A stretch of 64,000 bases of DNA from JAEUPI01 sp046348365 (GTDB lineage Bacteria; Pseudomonadota; Gammaproteobacteria; Burkholderiales; Burkholderiaceae_C). A program made the position numbers and the translations under genes. Below the pieces are notes generated by a model. The model had not been told where the DNA came from, searched no databases, and saw nothing but the letters and a program-made list of their open reading frames with translations. Within the stretch, counting starts at the first letter, position 1. Every line of letters starts with the position of its first letter. This document shows, one piece after another, positions 63,579 to 64,000 of this stretch. The DNA lies in NCBI GenBank assembly GCA_046348365.1, contig JAXMEL010000003.1:62001-126000 (forward strand). Direction: 5' to 3'.

Positions 63579-63660
63579 GGCTCCCGGCCTTGCGCCGGGA
63601 ATCGTGAGGCTCCCGGCCTTGCGCCGGGAATCGTGACGCTCCCGGCCTTGCGCCGGGAAG
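63552..63660. repeat. Four 29-bp tandem hairpin repeats overlapping the lysS 3' end
   Basis: Units of 29 bp run in tandem: 63552-63580, 63581-63609, 63610-63638, and a last shortened unit 63639-63660. Each holds TCCCGGC-CTTGC-GCCGGGA, a 7-bp perfect stem with a 5-base loop. The first unit is coding: it encodes the last lysS codons PALRRES and the stop. Units 2-4 repeat it outside the gene, with one base change near the end of unit 3. The array lies between convergent lysS and an enoyl-CoA hydratase gene and may block read-through both ways, though no U-tract is present. Confidence 0.85.
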
Positions 63661-63680
63661 GTTGAACGCGGCCGCGCTGC

Positions 63681-64000
63681 TCAGCCGTTCCTGAACGCCG
63701 GCTTGCGCTTGGCCAGGAAGGCGTCCATGCCTTCCTTCTGGTCCTGCGTGGCGAACAGCGAATGGAACAGGCGCCGCTCGTACATCAGCCCGTCGCTCAG
63801 GCTGGCCTCGAACGAGCGGTTCACGCATTCCTTGGCCATCAGCACGCTCGGGCCGCTCAACGCGCAGATGGCCTCGGCCGTGGCGATCGCCTCGGGCAGC
63901 AGCTTGTCGGCCGGCACGATGCGCGAGACCAGGCCCGCACGCTCGGCCTCGGCGGCGTCCATCATGCGGCCGGTGAGCACCATGTCCATCGTCTTGCTCT
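63681..64000 (-). CDS. Enoyl-CoA hydratase/isomerase, 5' part outside window
   Basis: C-terminal ~106 residues of a crotonase-fold enzyme; its N-terminus lies beyond the window edge. The segment SKTMDMVLTGRMMDAAEAER, with AGLVSRIVPADKL, ALSGPSVLMAKECVNR and the ending GMDAFLAKRKPAFRNG, is typical of enoyl-CoA hydratases of beta-oxidation or phenylacetate catabolism (PaaG/PaaF-like). The oxyanion-hole region is not in view, so substrate class is open. It is convergent to lysS across the hairpin repeats. Confidence 0.88.
   Translation of the reverse strand, partial: SKTMDMVLTGRMMDAAEAERAGLVSRIVPADKLLPEAIATAEAICALSGPSVLMAKECVNRSFEASLSDGLMYERRLFHSLFATQDQKEGMDAFLAKRKPAFRNG

Noticed and set aside
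63552..63660. Possible CRISPR array
   Set aside because: The repeats are directly tandem with no spacers and the first unit is coding sequence of lysS; no cas genes are present.

Overview
This window is a high-GC stretch of a chromosome from a betaproteobacterium, most likely order Burkholderiales (Rubrivivax/Leptothrix/Methylibium-like). That placement is an inference from gene content, gene order and base composition; no rRNA or other marker is present. Nearly all of the sequence is coding. I see no transposase, integrase, CRISPR array, tRNA or rRNA.

Region 1 (1-28.8 kb) is conserved housekeeping. On the minus strand a 3'-truncated sppA, a Rieske protein, a phosphoglycolate-phosphatase-like HAD protein and rluC read away from rne. 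RNase E (rne, plus strand) has a long structured leader and a promoter whose -10 box is almost symmetric. A long minus-strand series follows: yceD-rpmF-plsX-fabH-fabD-fabG-acpP-fabF (fatty acid and phospholipid initiation), a small membrane protein, rpoE-rseA-rseB-degP (envelope stress), lepA-lepB-DUF4845-rnc-era-recO-pdxJ-acpS-nagZ (translation, secretion, RNA processing, cofactors). The only large non-coding gap in this series, between degP and lepA, holds a minus-strand terminator, three short hairpins and two DnaA-box-like words. Maf and an RsmI-like methyltransferase lie on the plus strand. A VanZ-like protein, rhlE and a WecA/MraY-type phosphoglycosyltransferase lie on the minus strand.

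Region 2 (30-62 kb) is an envelope or exopolysaccharide locus made of two convergent blocks meeting near 50.5 kb. The plus-strand block has an SLBB export protein, a Wzz-type protein, rfbBDAC (dTDP-L-rhamnose), gmd followed by a sugar C-methyltransferase, a cupin, a DegT aminotransferase and another methyltransferase, then a Wzx-like flippase, a Wzy-like polymerase, glycosyltransferases, a methyltransferase and a glutamine-dependent AsnB-type amidotransferase. From about 36.5 to 50.4 kb the GC content is visibly lower than on either side, which suggests later acquisition. The minus-strand block has a WbpM/PglF-like dehydratase, a PglC-like sugar transferase, a second DegT aminotransferase, two methyltransferases, two glycosyltransferases, a second flippase, and a wbpE-wbpD-wbpB-like trio for a UDP-2,3-diacetamido-uronate. 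Together the locus carries two initiating transferases, two flippases, three PLP aminotransferases and five methyltransferases, which fits a heavily modified polysaccharide or two separate glycans.

Region 3 (62-64 kb) is lysS, followed by four 29-bp hairpin repeats that copy the last codons of lysS, then a 5'-truncated enoyl-CoA hydratase on the minus strand. The most interesting leads are the gmd/C-methyltransferase/cupin/aminotransferase/methyltransferase cassette, which predicts an unusual branched GDP-aminosugar; the AsnB protein as a candidate uronate amidase; the rne regulatory region; and the lysS-tail repeat.
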